Assembly: GCA_001462345.1 (NCBI GenBank)
Contig: LIUM01000023.1
Coordinates: forward strand, 59,362 to 123,361
DNA: 64,000 nt
Source: Fibrobacteria bacterium AD312
Lineage (GTDB): Bacteria; Fibrobacterota; Fibrobacteria; Fibrobacterales; Fibrobacteraceae
Direction: 5' to 3'
Position 1 is the first letter of the stretch. Each line of letters starts with the position of its first letter. The notes beneath the pieces were generated by a model. It made no database searches. It saw nothing but the letters and a program-made list of their open reading frames with translations, and was not told where the DNA came from. The translations under genes and the position numbers were made by a program. Shown one piece after another: positions 1 to 8,301 of this stretch.

Positions 1-772
1 CAATAGAAACATTGAAGCTACGAACCATTCCCATTCCTAGTGAATCGACACGATATTCCTGACGAATTAGTTCATATAAAGAATAAGCGCTATCTCTAGT
101 AATTACACCAAGATTAGTTTCATATGGAAAGTGAGTTAACAAACTATCATAATTATTTCCAATTAAAAGGGTAATCCCTCCATCTTTGGAAAGGGGTTTT
201 AAAAATTCTCGAATAGCATCCACATTAATATCTTGAGCTACAACGCCACTCACTTTTTGATTTTTTGCCCAAATCGGAAAAGATAACGTCAGAACTTGTT
301 TTTTACTTTTTTCATGAATAGACGGCCCAGAATAAGCCATTCCTTTATTTCTATTCGCTTCTAAATACCAATCTTTAGTACGAACTTCTTTTCTCTTTTT
401 ATCTAGATCCCCTCCACGAGAATTAATATATTGCCCTTCTGCACTCCCATAATAAGCGTCAACTACACTTTTTTTGTCTTTTAAGTAAGCAAATAATTGC
501 TTTTTTAAAGGATAGCCTTTTAATTGCCTTTGTTGAATACTTTTCGCTAAATTGAAAAAAGGCTTTTCGTAGTTTAAAAAACGATTTTCTAATTGAGATG
601 AAACTTGTTTTAATACTAATTCAGATTCAGTATGAGCAGCATTAATTAGAATAGAACGGATATATAAAGAAAATAGAAGTATCAATAAAACAGCTACGCC
701 ACACATGGGTATGGCGTAAACTAAAAAAATTCTCCAACTTAAGGAACGTCTATTTTCTGTCGTATGGCTCAA
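1..772 (-). CDS. Cache-domain membrane sensor, N-terminal part (cut by window edge)
   Basis: Open on the minus strand to the left edge, so only the first ~257 residues are visible. After a short polar start comes one membrane helix (about residues 13-37, WRIFLVYAIPMCGVAVLLIL). A periplasmic region follows that resembles a double-Cache ligand-sensing domain: motifs DAYYGSAEGQY, RTKDWYLEA, GMAYSGP and a LTLSFPIW...VSGVVAQDI stretch are typical of dCache_1. Start chosen: TTG at 772, which overlaps the TGA of the upstream HD-GYP gene (TTGA) and has GAGGA about 9 nt ahead; an in-frame TAA lies just upstream. The next ATG (706) would fall inside the membrane helix. The missing C-terminus is probably a kinase, cyclase or methyl-accepting module; which one cannot be seen. 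The overlap implies co-translation with the response regulator. Confidence 0.8.
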   Translation of the reverse strand, partial: MSHTTENRRSLSWRIFLVYAIPMCGVAVLLILLFSLYIRSILINAAHTESELVLKQVSSQLENRFLNYEKPFFNLAKSIQQRQLKGYPLKKQLFAYLKDKKSVVDAYYGSAEGQYINSRGGDLDKKRKEVRTKDWYLEANRNKGMAYSGPSIHEKSKKQVLTLSFPIWAKNQKVSGVVAQDINVDAIREFLKPLSKDGGITLLIGNNYDSLLTHFPYETNLGVITRDSAYSLYELIRQEYRVDSLGMGMVRSFNVSI

Positions 773-1830
773 TCTTTATGTTCCTCATAAAACGCAGGAA
801 GATCGTGAGCGAAGGTTAAAAAAGCATCAACAACATCTGGATCGAAATGCTTTCCTCTTCCTTCAATAATTATAGCAACAGCCGTATTATGAGGAAATGC
901 AGATTTATAAACTCTTTTAGAAACGAGAGCATCATAAACATCGGCAACAGCCATAAGTCTTGCTCCAAGAGGAATTTCCTCTCCTTTTAAACCTTCAGGA
1001 TAACCAGTACCATCCCATTTTTCATGATGAGCTTTAGCAATATTTGCAGCGACAACAACCATGGGATCATTTTTTAATTCTTTTGTTGCAGACAAAAGCA
1101 CTTCATAACCAAGAGTCGTATGAGATTTCATTTGCTCCATTTCATCATCGGTCAACTTACTTGGTTTTCGTAAAATGTTATCTTGGATTCCTACCTTTCC
1201 AATATCATGTAGTGGAGCTGCGGTCGCATAATGTTCAATAACTTCTTGGTTAGGTAAATCTTTTTGATATTTTGGATTATGACGCAAAACTTCAGCTAAT
1301 CGACGCACCAAAAATTGAGTTCGTCGAATATGTCCCCCCGTTTCGTTATCTCTATATTCAGCTAAAGAACCAAGACTCATCAGCATTACTTTTAAAGTCT
1401 TCTTTAAGGAGTCGGTTCGTTCTTCTACTAGTTCACTTAATTTATCACGATGTTTCTTAAATTCTAATTGATTTTTGATACGTAATCGAACTAATGAAGG
1501 CGAAAATGGTTTTGTGATATAATCTACAGCACCCAAATTTAAGCCAGTTTCTTCACTTTTGGGATCCATTTTTGCCGTTAGAAAAATAACGGGAATGGAG
1601 TCGACCAAATGAAGTTCTTTTAGTTTAGTTAAAGTTTGATAGCCATCCATTACAGGCATCATGATATCTAATAATATGATATCAGGGTTTATTTTAGGAG
1701 TTAATTCTACAGCTTTTTCTCCGTTTAAAGCAACATAAACATCGTATTCAGCAGACAAAATGCCTTCTAAAACTTCGATGTTACTTTTAGTGTCGTCGAC
1801 CACTAAAATTTTTAAACGTTGGTTGTTCAT
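769..1830 (-). CDS. Response regulator with HD-GYP cyclic-di-GMP phosphodiesterase domain
   Basis: 353 residues. Residues 1-120 are a receiver domain with the acidic pair D12/D13, phospho-acceptor D55 in IILLDIMMP and the conserved Lys in YITKPF. A short coiled linker (KHRDKLSELVEERTDSLKK) leads to an HD-GYP domain with all signature elements: HDIGKVGI, an HH pair in AHHEKWDGTGYPEGL, and ADVYDAL. HD-GYP proteins of this build hydrolyse cyclic di-GMP in the cytoplasm, here under phosphorylation control. Its 3' end overlaps the start of the Cache sensor, so the two are probably a cognate pair. A 12-bp-arm palindrome (1872-1898) lies upstream between this gene and the GH5 gene. Function class is certain; the output process is unknown. 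Confidence 0.93.
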   Translation of the reverse strand: MNNQRLKILVVDDTKSNIEVLEGILSAEYDVYVALNGEKAVELTPKINPDIILLDIMMPVMDGYQTLTKLKELHLVDSIPVIFLTAKMDPKSEETGLNLGAVDYITKPFSPSLVRLRIKNQLEFKKHRDKLSELVEERTDSLKKTLKVMLMSLGSLAEYRDNETGGHIRRTQFLVRRLAEVLRHNPKYQKDLPNQEVIEHYATAAPLHDIGKVGIQDNILRKPSKLTDDEMEQMKSHTTLGYEVLLSATKELKNDPMVVVAANIAKAHHEKWDGTGYPEGLKGEEIPLGARLMAVADVYDALVSKRVYKSAFPHNTAVAIIIEGRGKHFDPDVVDAFLTFAHDLPAFYEEHKD

Positions 1831-1871
1831 ATTCTATTTAATCTAGTCTGTTTAAGGAAAATCGAGTAAGT

Positions 1872-1898
1872 AAACATATTCCATTGTGGAATATGTTT
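1872..1898. promoter_or_regulatory. Perfect palindrome between GH5 and HD-GYP genes (terminator or operator)
   Basis: Two 12-nt arms (AAACATATTCCA / TGGAATATGTTT) around a 3-nt loop. It lies downstream of the minus-strand GH5 gene and 42 nt upstream of the minus-strand HD-GYP start. It could end GH5 transcription, although the T-run on that strand is weak, or it could be an operator for the HD-GYP/sensor pair. Confidence 0.5.
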
Positions 1899-1921
1899 TG
1901 ATTATAAGGAATGAAAATAAG

Positions 1922-3541
1922 TTAGGCTGTTTTTTCTTTAATAACCAAGATGCCACTTTGTTCGATTTTTGGGTAAGGCCTCATGCCTTCTCCCCCATTG
2001 CCTTTCTCGAGAACCTCTAATAATTCCCCAGAAGAAGAATAAAGATGGAGCTCCCATGGCGTATTTGGAGCATTAAAATAGCCAGAGTTTTTTTGCACAT
2101 TGCGCATAAAACTACAATTGAGGCGCTGAGTCACACTTTTTGCTTGAATTAAACTGACTTCGGCAAGAGTCCAGTTAATCGGAGACCCTCCCATATCAAA
2201 AATAAGTACGGCTTGTTCGTCAGTAGGCTCTTTCATGGTAAATTTCCAGCTAAAATCCTGCCAACTTGTGCTTAAATCCAAAATACGCCCATTAGCATAG
2301 GGAATGTAGCTTTCAGAGTCTTTTTTTATGTCCACATTTAATGTTCTAGGCTTATCTGCTTTGGCTTTCATGCTAAATATGTAGGTGATTCCGTAACGTA
2401 AAGCTAAAGTTTGTTTCAGCTGAAGACTCCAACTATCTGTTCCACTTTCTTCAATCTTAAAATAAACCTGCTTATCCTCAAATTCCATAGTGACTTTACC
2501 ACCCCAAAAATCGGCAGTCCAGTGATCTAAGGGGTTCTTTTCTTGAAATGAACCATTTAGAATAAGATTATTGCCTTTTCCAGAAGTCCCTGTGCAGAAA
2601 TGATTATTTAAAATAAAAGAGGGAATCACGCTTGTATGTTGAATACTTAAAGAACTATCGGTACAAACCACTTTACCCCATCCAACTAACGTATTGAAAG
2701 AGCTATGAGTAGTCATGTCCATTTCTGGGCTATCATAATTTCCTGGCCCCCAACTCCAAGCAAGCCAACCTATTTCTAAGCGTTCTGCTTCGGCCATAAT
2801 ATGCTTATAAGGGATTTCTCGAACACCTTTCACTGCGACTGGTGCAAATTCACCTATAATCAGTGGGATTCCAAGTGCGACGGACTTTTCTAATTCCCCA
2901 GTGATTCGAGCTTCTACCGTTGGATACCCTGTTTTTATAGGGTCATGTTTTTCTGAAGGCCACCACATATGTACAGAAAACATTAAATTATGTTCTGGAT
3001 CAGACTGTAATAAACGACGTCCCTGCTTCATAATATTATTTGTAGATTGTCCCCATTCATCGGCATCTATAATGATTGGAACTCGAATCCTTGCAGCCCT
3101 CATTTTTGTAACTACAGTATTATAAGCATTAAAAAATTCTTCCGTATCAATTTCACCGTCGCCAATTTCATTTCCAAAATTAAGCAAAAGGTATTCTTGA
3201 TGATTAGAAATCATCTGCAATACTTCATCTCGTAACCAAAAATCGAGAATTTGAGTTAATTTATCCCATGCTCCAGTTCCATCATGTAATTCTGGCATAG
3301 GAATCATGTTATTGGCGATACATTCTTGAATAATATTGTCTAAATCACTCACTCGACCACGCATATTCCACACAATTCGAACAACATTGGCACCTGTTTT
3401 TGCGATTTCAGGGATTGTTTTCCCTTCTCGATCGGTCCATATAAACATATGGTTAATGCCACGGAGAATGACTTTTTCATTGTCTTTTGAAAAAAGAAAG
3501 CGATCTTGTACAAAAAAGCCTGGTTTCATTTGATTATGCAT
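1922..3541 (-). CDS. GH5-like glycoside hydrolase with C-terminal carbohydrate-binding module, no signal peptide
   Basis: 539 residues. Residues ~10-290 form a GH5 (cellulase/mannanase clan) barrel: RGINHMFIW, ANVVRIVWN, acid/base pair N124-E125 in LNFGNEIGD, SVHMWWP, and nucleophile E231 in PLIIGEFAPV. Residues ~325-465 look like a CBM4/9-type beta-sandwich (NLILNGSFQE...LDHWTADFWGG), followed by a ~70-residue tail. Unlike the other plant-wall enzymes here it has no N-terminal signal peptide and no Ser-rich linker. The final ~70 residues are too degenerate to call a sorting domain. Start at 3541 has AGAGA about 10 nt upstream; the Met at residue 5 has none. Substrate cannot be fixed from sequence; beta-mannan or beta-glucan are possible. 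Confidence 0.82.
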   Translation of the reverse strand: MHNQMKPGFFVQDRFLFSKDNEKVILRGINHMFIWTDREGKTIPEIAKTGANVVRIVWNMRGRVSDLDNIIQECIANNMIPMPELHDGTGAWDKLTQILDFWLRDEVLQMISNHQEYLLLNFGNEIGDGEIDTEEFFNAYNTVVTKMRAARIRVPIIIDADEWGQSTNNIMKQGRRLLQSDPEHNLMFSVHMWWPSEKHDPIKTGYPTVEARITGELEKSVALGIPLIIGEFAPVAVKGVREIPYKHIMAEAERLEIGWLAWSWGPGNYDSPEMDMTTHSSFNTLVGWGKVVCTDSSLSIQHTSVIPSFILNNHFCTGTSGKGNNLILNGSFQEKNPLDHWTADFWGGKVTMEFEDKQVYFKIEESGTDSWSLQLKQTLALRYGITYIFSMKAKADKPRTLNVDIKKDSESYIPYANGRILDLSTSWQDFSWKFTMKEPTDEQAVLIFDMGGSPINWTLAEVSLIQAKSVTQRLNCSFMRNVQKNSGYFNAPNTPWELHLYSSSGELLEVLEKGNGGEGMRPYPKIEQSGILVIKEKTA

Positions 3542-3917
3542 TTTATGAATCTCTTTATAATAATGAATCTATCCAATAGTTACTCTTGAAAGATAAATAA
3601 TCCCTGCATTATAAGGTACGAAAAAATAAACATAGAAACGTATATTTTACGTCTTTTTTACTCTTTCAACTCAAGGTCACCTTTAAAAGAGTGTTTTCAT
3701 GGTTATCAGATTGAGGCTTACGACAAGTATTATTAGCATACAATTACTATGCAATAGTGATTTCCTTTTTTTGTAAAAATGTTTTATCATCATTGCTTTT
3801 TTTGCAAAAAAGAGACGTATAAAAAAATCATTACACTTAATGCTTTTTTAGGAATCTATTTTGTTCGTCGGGATGTGATTTTGGGTTTGTAAAAACTTCA
3901 AAGGTAAGGGATTAAGA
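3542..3917. other. Divergent intergenic region between two GH5 genes
   Basis: 376 nt with no credible ORF. It must hold both promoters. Visible are a TTTTTTGCAAAAAA palindrome (3798-3811) followed by GAGACGTATAAA. This stretch loosely resembles the TGCAGAAAAGGGATA element found near the CE6 and PL1 genes. No strong -35/-10 pair could be fixed. Confidence 0.5.
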
Positions 3918-6587
3918 ATGAAAAAAGTTCTTTTATGTTTGGCTATTGCTGCCACTTCTGTATTCGCAGTTTCAGCAACCAGAATCGGTCCAGTCAGCAC
4001 GTATGGTGAGCTTAAGGCCAAAAATGGCCAGCTCGTTGGTAGCTGCCCACAATATGCAAGCACTGCCGTGCAAGTCAAAGGGATGAGCCTTTTCTGGAGC
4101 TCTGGAAACACCTACTCTACTGATTTTTATACCGAAAAAGGCATTAACCGCATGGTAGATGATATGGGCGTCGAAGTCGTACGCTTTGCTCTCGGTGCTG
4201 CTGATGAAAAATTTAACAGCTCGGGTCGTTCTTATACAACTGGCGGCGAAGCCTTCCAGAAAGCGATGCTTAAAGCCGTGGTGAATGCCGCTATCGATAA
4301 GGATATTTATGTGATTATCGACTGGCATATCGAAAGTTCAAGTGGCTATACGAGCGATGCTGTCAAGTTCTTCGAATATGCAGCTCAAGAATACGGTGCG
4401 TACAACAACGTGATTTTTGAAATTTGGAACGAACCCACAGGCGATATGGGCACAGTAAAAAATCATGCCGACCAAGTAATTCCTGCCATTCGTAAGTATT
4501 CCGATAATTTAATTCTAGTTGGTAGCCCAGGTTGGTCTAGCCAGCCAGATGCTTGTGCCAATGCAGGCATTAGCGACAACAATTACGGTTGTACGCTTCA
4601 CTTTTATGCCGCCTCGCATAAGATGGGTGGTTACGACAAGGCTGCCGAATCAGCGATGAGTAAAGGCATTCCTGTATTTGCTACCGAATGGGGTACCGTA
4701 AATGCTAATGGTGATGGCGGTCCTGACCTAAACTCTTCTCAGTCTTGGGTAAATTGGATGTCTCAGAAAAAGATTTCTTGGACAAACTGGAACGCTTCTG
4801 CTATGAGCGAAACGTCTGCCGCCTTTTCAAATGCTCTCTTTGATAATGGCTTTACTTATACAGCATCTGGTTCTGCGGTCAAGGGCTATATTGGTTCTGC
4901 TCCAGCTTACAGGGATTGTGGGCTCCAAAACGGATCTGGTGATGATGATGATACTGGATTCTCAACAGGTGTTACTCCTGGTACTCAAACCAGTATGATT
5001 GATGATGTTGAAGATGGCGATCGTTACAGCTACATTGGGGGCTGGTGGAATGCCTTCGAAGATAATGCCGACGGTGGCGCAAGCTCTATTTCTAACTCCA
5101 AAATTACAGACGATTTTGGTAAGCAAACTTACGATGTCGTACTCAAGGCTGGTGATGGCACAAATACTTCTAAGAACATGGTTGGTCTTAAAGACGTGAA
5201 GCTTGGTGTTGGAAGCCTTTCTTATGGTCCATATGCGGCTCTTGGTTTGAATCTTAAAAAGGATACAACCGTATATGCTGACTTTGCTAAGTGCACTACG
5301 ATACGTTATAAGTTCAAGGGCGCGAGCCACAACTTCCGTATCGAAACCTCTGATGTTACGGACTACAACTACCATCGCGTAAATAAAGACGCTTCTGAAG
5401 GTTGGAAAGAAGTCGAAATTACAATCGACATGCTCAAGCAAGAAACTTGGGGAAATGATGCAGCTCCGCAGAAACCAATCAATCTCGCTCATGCTCAACG
5501 CTTGGCTTGGGAGATCAAAGGTTTGGAAAAGGTTCCAGATAACATGAATCAGCCAAAGTACAATTACCTTTATGTGGATGATCTAAGTTGTGACGGTTTA
5601 CAAATTACTGCGATCACTACGGCTCCAAAATCTTCTAGCTCCACAAATAATAGTAGTAGTTCTTCGGCTATTCTTTCTAGTAGCAGCATAATTCCTCCAT
5701 CTTCATCCTCTCAAGTCATTGAACCAAGTAAAGTTATCCTAGTGCTTGATGATGTCGAAGACGCAGATGAAATATTAAAGACCGAAGGTACATGGTATGC
5801 ATATACCGAAAGCGAAGTAGGTGGTCTCTCCACAATTACAAACACCTTTGACGCTACACTTCCAGGCTATGTTGTATCATTAACGGGTACGACTGATCCA
5901 AGTAACGGAACCTTAGGATTTGTTGGCCTTAACGGAATTGTGTGGAATCAAGGAACCTATGCCGAAGCTCCATTTGTGGCTCTTGGCCTCAACACAATGG
6001 CAGATACGTCTACGGGTCTCGATATGAGTGCCTGTGGTGCCATCACTTATCGCTATAAAGGCAGTGCCCATACGATTAAGGTGCAAGACGGTTCTGTCAC
6101 AGACTATGCTTATCATAGTAAGGATTTTTTGGATGCCGCTGAATGGACGACTGTAATGGTGCCATGGGCAAGCCTTGAACAACCATTCTGGACGAGTGAC
6201 CCTAAAGAATTGAACAAACAAGCTATCAAGAAAATGGCTTGGGAAGTAATCGGTTACAAGGGCTTTGATATTCAGCCAACACTAAACTACCTCTTCGTGG
6301 ATGATGTGACCTGCGTCGAATATACTCAAGGTATTCGATTGGCCAAAGTTAATGCAACGGGTATCAAACTCTTTGCAGATGGCCTCTCCTTGAATGTCAC
6401 TCTTGCCAAAGCTGGCTTTACACGCGTACAAGTCTTTGACATGGTAGGTAACGTTGTTTCTAATATGAGCGACAACATGACTGCTGGTACTCATCAAGTA
6501 TCCCTCGAAAAACTCTCTCGCGGAAACTATGTTGTGCGCGTACAAAGCGGTCATGAAATGAAGACCACTCGCGTTGCTATTCGCTAA
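3918..6587 (+). CDS. Secreted GH5 endoglucanase with tandem CBM11 modules and T9SS-like sorting domain
   Basis: 889 residues. A Sec signal peptide (about residues 1-20, ending FAVSA) precedes a GH5 catalytic domain (to ~330) with acid/base E172 in IWNEPTG and nucleophile E257 in ATEWGT. Two CBM11-like modules follow (~355-562 and ~608-805), recognisable by repeated VEDGD/VEDAD, YGPYAALGLN/EAPFVALGLN, YRYKGSAH and YLFVDDVTC blocks. They are joined by a Ser/Asn-rich linker (~571-598). The last ~75 residues (VQVFDMVGNVV...LSRGNYVVRVQSG) match the C-terminal sorting domain of type IX secretion cargo. Predicted role: extracellular or surface endo-1,4-beta-glucanase. Codon use is more GC-rich and AAG-rich than in the housekeeping genes. 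AAGGG lies about 8 nt before the ATG. The gene has its own terminator at 6627-6658. Confidence 0.93.
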   Translation: MKKVLLCLAIAATSVFAVSATRIGPVSTYGELKAKNGQLVGSCPQYASTAVQVKGMSLFWSSGNTYSTDFYTEKGINRMVDDMGVEVVRFALGAADEKFNSSGRSYTTGGEAFQKAMLKAVVNAAIDKDIYVIIDWHIESSSGYTSDAVKFFEYAAQEYGAYNNVIFEIWNEPTGDMGTVKNHADQVIPAIRKYSDNLILVGSPGWSSQPDACANAGISDNNYGCTLHFYAASHKMGGYDKAAESAMSKGIPVFATEWGTVNANGDGGPDLNSSQSWVNWMSQKKISWTNWNASAMSETSAAFSNALFDNGFTYTASGSAVKGYIGSAPAYRDCGLQNGSGDDDDTGFSTGVTPGTQTSMIDDVEDGDRYSYIGGWWNAFEDNADGGASSISNSKITDDFGKQTYDVVLKAGDGTNTSKNMVGLKDVKLGVGSLSYGPYAALGLNLKKDTTVYADFAKCTTIRYKFKGASHNFRIETSDVTDYNYHRVNKDASEGWKEVEITIDMLKQETWGNDAAPQKPINLAHAQRLAWEIKGLEKVPDNMNQPKYNYLYVDDLSCDGLQITAITTAPKSSSSTNNSSSSSAILSSSSIIPPSSSSQVIEPSKVILVLDDVEDADEILKTEGTWYAYTESEVGGLSTITNTFDATLPGYVVSLTGTTDPSNGTLGFVGLNGIVWNQGTYAEAPFVALGLNTMADTSTGLDMSACGAITYRYKGSAHTIKVQDGSVTDYAYHSKDFLDAAEWTTVMVPWASLEQPFWTSDPKELNKQAIKKMAWEVIGYKGFDIQPTLNYLFVDDVTCVEYTQGIRLAKVNATGIKLFADGLSLNVTLAKAGFTRVQVFDMVGNVVSNMSDNMTAGTHQVSLEKLSRGNYVVRVQSGHEMKTTRVAIR

Positions 6588-6626
6588 GTGTTTTCCATGT
6601 TCTAAAAAGTTCTCTTAATATTAAAT

Positions 6627-6658
6627 AAGACGTCGGTTTACTTCTGGCGTCTTTTTTT
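6627..6658 (+). terminator. Rho-independent terminator of the GH5-CBM11 gene
   Basis: Stem AAGACG / CGTCTT followed by a run of seven T, 40 nt after the stop codon. Confidence 0.75.
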
Positions 6659-6724
6659 ATTTCTTCAAAATCGAGAGCTAGGCTCTTGGTCCAAAATAAG
6701 CCTTCTGGGGATGATGAAATGAAT

Positions 6725-6867
6725 ATAAAATCCTTTGATTATATTTTTTACTTCGTAAACATTAATTCGCGGCTCAGCAATATTCGTGCAACGACTGCAG
6801 CATTCGCCTTATGATTAATGGAAATGCGGTCTGGTAACTGCATCCCAATAAAATCAAAGGACTTTAT
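6725..6867 (+). promoter_or_regulatory. IS200-type 5' leader with inverted repeat covering the transposase ribosome-binding site
   Basis: The segment 6725-6742 pairs with 6850-6867 over 16 of 18 positions. The 3' arm contains AAAGGA, six nt before the relic transposase ATG at 6868. In IS200 elements a 5' UTR stem-loop hides the Shine-Dalgarno site and limits transposase synthesis; this arrangement fits that. The ~105 nt between the arms is also rich in short self-complementary stretches. Element borders could not be placed. Confidence 0.6.
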
Positions 6868-6979
6868 ATGGAAAATATTCAAACTTTAGCACACACAACA
6901 TGGAACCCGAAAATATCATATAGTTTTTGCACCGAAATTCAGAAGTAAAGTGTTTTATGGTAAAAACGACATGAAATAG
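6868..6979 (+). pseudogene. IS200/IS605-family transposase (TnpA) remnant, frameshifted
   Basis: ATG at 6868 begins MENIQTLAHTTWN. After a one-base frame shift near 6910-6913 the reading continues KYHIVFAPKFRSKVFYG and stops at TAG 6977. This is the conserved N-terminus of Y1/HUH transposases of the IS200 group (consensus YHIVF.PKYR...). The catalytic HUH motif and tyrosine are absent, so the element is dead. What follows is the 24-bp repeat array rather than more transposase. Confidence 0.8.
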
Positions 6980-7029
6980 GTAAAATGCGGATTATTTTCA
7001 ATAATTCTTATTTGAAAACTAAGACCAAT

Positions 7030-7320
7030 AAAGGTTGCGAAATAATTACCCAATAAAGGTTACTAAAATCAGGTCAAAACAGGCTGTGAAATAACTACTT
7101 AACTTAATAAAGGGTGCGAAAATTATGCCAAAATAAGCGGCGAAACAACTGCTTATTAAATGTTGCGAAAATCATGCCAAAACATGGTTATAAAATATGC
7201 TTATTAAAGCGGCGAAACAACTGCTTATTAAATGTTGCGAAAACCAGGCCAAAACATGGTTATAAAATATGCTTATTAAAGGCTGCGAAAATTATGCCAA
7301 AATAGGCTGTGAAAAAGGGT
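7030..7320. repeat. Imperfect 24-bp tandem repeat array
   Basis: Units resemble GGTTGCGAAAATNATGCYTA followed by TTAA/AAA. The best part is a 72-bp higher-order unit, each made of three 24-mers, repeated at 7137-7208 and 7209-7280 with only a few differences. Degenerate units lie on both sides. Because 72 and 24 are multiples of three, a 63-codon ORF (7114-7305) stays open across the array; I regard it as a by-product of the period, not a gene. The array directly follows the IS200 remnant. Confidence 0.75.
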
Positions 7321-7551
7321 GCGTGGCTAAGTACTTTGTTGGCACTTATCAACAACACAGAAGCAATACTTCAACAAATGCGTTTACTTTTTTTAGATGG
7401 TGGAATTTGATTTTTTTTGGACTATAGCGCATTAAAATAATAGAATAAGCATACTCAATTTTATAATCGGAAAAGTCTGCAATTTATAATCGGAAAACCT
7501 CCATTTTTTTTTGAAAAACTCAATCAATTGTATTTTCAAAACAACACCCTT
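7321..7551. other. Non-coding AT-rich spacer with a short direct repeat
   Basis: No ORF of note. TTATAATCGGAAAA occurs twice (7461-7474 and 7484-7497), 23 bp apart, between the repeat array and the DUF4130 gene. No function assigned. Confidence 0.4.
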
Positions 7552-8301
7552 TTATAACGAATATGCTTTTTGCCTTTCTGGAAGATGTTTCCAGTAGCGT
7601 TCTGGTAACATTCGACGAAATTGACGTTTATTGAGACGTTCTTCTATTATCGCCGATTTATAATAGGTTTGCCAAAAACTAGTGAATTGATCTTGCTTTT
7701 CTGGAGGCGTAAAATTCTCTATGAAAATAACGTCAACAGCTTCTAGATTATAATAAAGCCCATATTGCCTTGACGAATCAAAAATAACCCACTGTTGTTT
7801 TTTAAAACGCCTTTGAAAATGATTGGCTAGCAGTTGCAAAATATCGTATTTTGGTTCAATTTCTGCGAAAAAGAAATTTTCACCGACCTCTTGAAATCGA
7901 AGAATGCCATAAAAAAGATGTTTTTCTCTTTGAACGGATTGAGCGAGTTTTAAAAGAGGTAACATCTCTAAAGAAGCTGGATTTTTCGCAAAATGAGCGT
8001 TTTCGTTTGAAAATAACATTTGAATATACGTAAAGAGTTTATTTTCTACTCCTTGTTCTTCTGAAAGAAAAGCGCAGTACAATAAATCCAGAATGTTTTC
8101 ACCCGCCTGGTTGACTATCGCTCGTTCTACACGCCTCGCCCACTCCTCTCTAGTTTCTACAGAATAAAGCTCTGAAAATAGATCTAACGGAGTTTCATTT
8201 TTTGATAAAATGCCCGCTACTGGCAGATGAAGACGGTATATTTCAAAAATGGCACTTAAAAAGCCAGCAAAAGTGTTGTCGTAAATGATGGTGTACTTCA
8301 T
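7552..8301 (-). CDS. DUF4130 protein, partner of radical-SAM DNA-metabolism protein
   Basis: 249 residues, matching the TIGR03915/DUF4130 family ('probable DNA metabolism protein'). It starts MKYTIIYDNTFAGFLSAIFE, as family members do, has a helical middle, and ends with FTPPEKQDQFTSFWQTYYKSAIIEERLN...RYWKHLPE. Its ATG overlaps the stop of the upstream radical-SAM gene by 4 nt (ATGA), so the two are translationally coupled. In other genomes this domain is next to, or fused with, a uracil-DNA glycosylase domain; no glycosylase domain is present here. Biochemical activity is not known. Confidence 0.87.
   Translation of the reverse strand: MKYTIIYDNTFAGFLSAIFEIYRLHLPVAGILSKNETPLDLFSELYSVETREEWARRVERAIVNQAGENILDLLYCAFLSEEQGVENKLFTYIQMLFSNENAHFAKNPASLEMLPLLKLAQSVQREKHLFYGILRFQEVGENFFFAEIEPKYDILQLLANHFQRRFKKQQWVIFDSSRQYGLYYNLEAVDVIFIENFTPPEKQDQFTSFWQTYYKSAIIEERLNKRQFRRMLPERYWKHLPERQKAYSL

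Noticed and set aside
7114..7305. 63-codon ORF on the plus strand
   Set aside because: It is open only because the 24/72-bp repeat period is a multiple of three. The peptide is a simple repeat with no ribosome-binding site.
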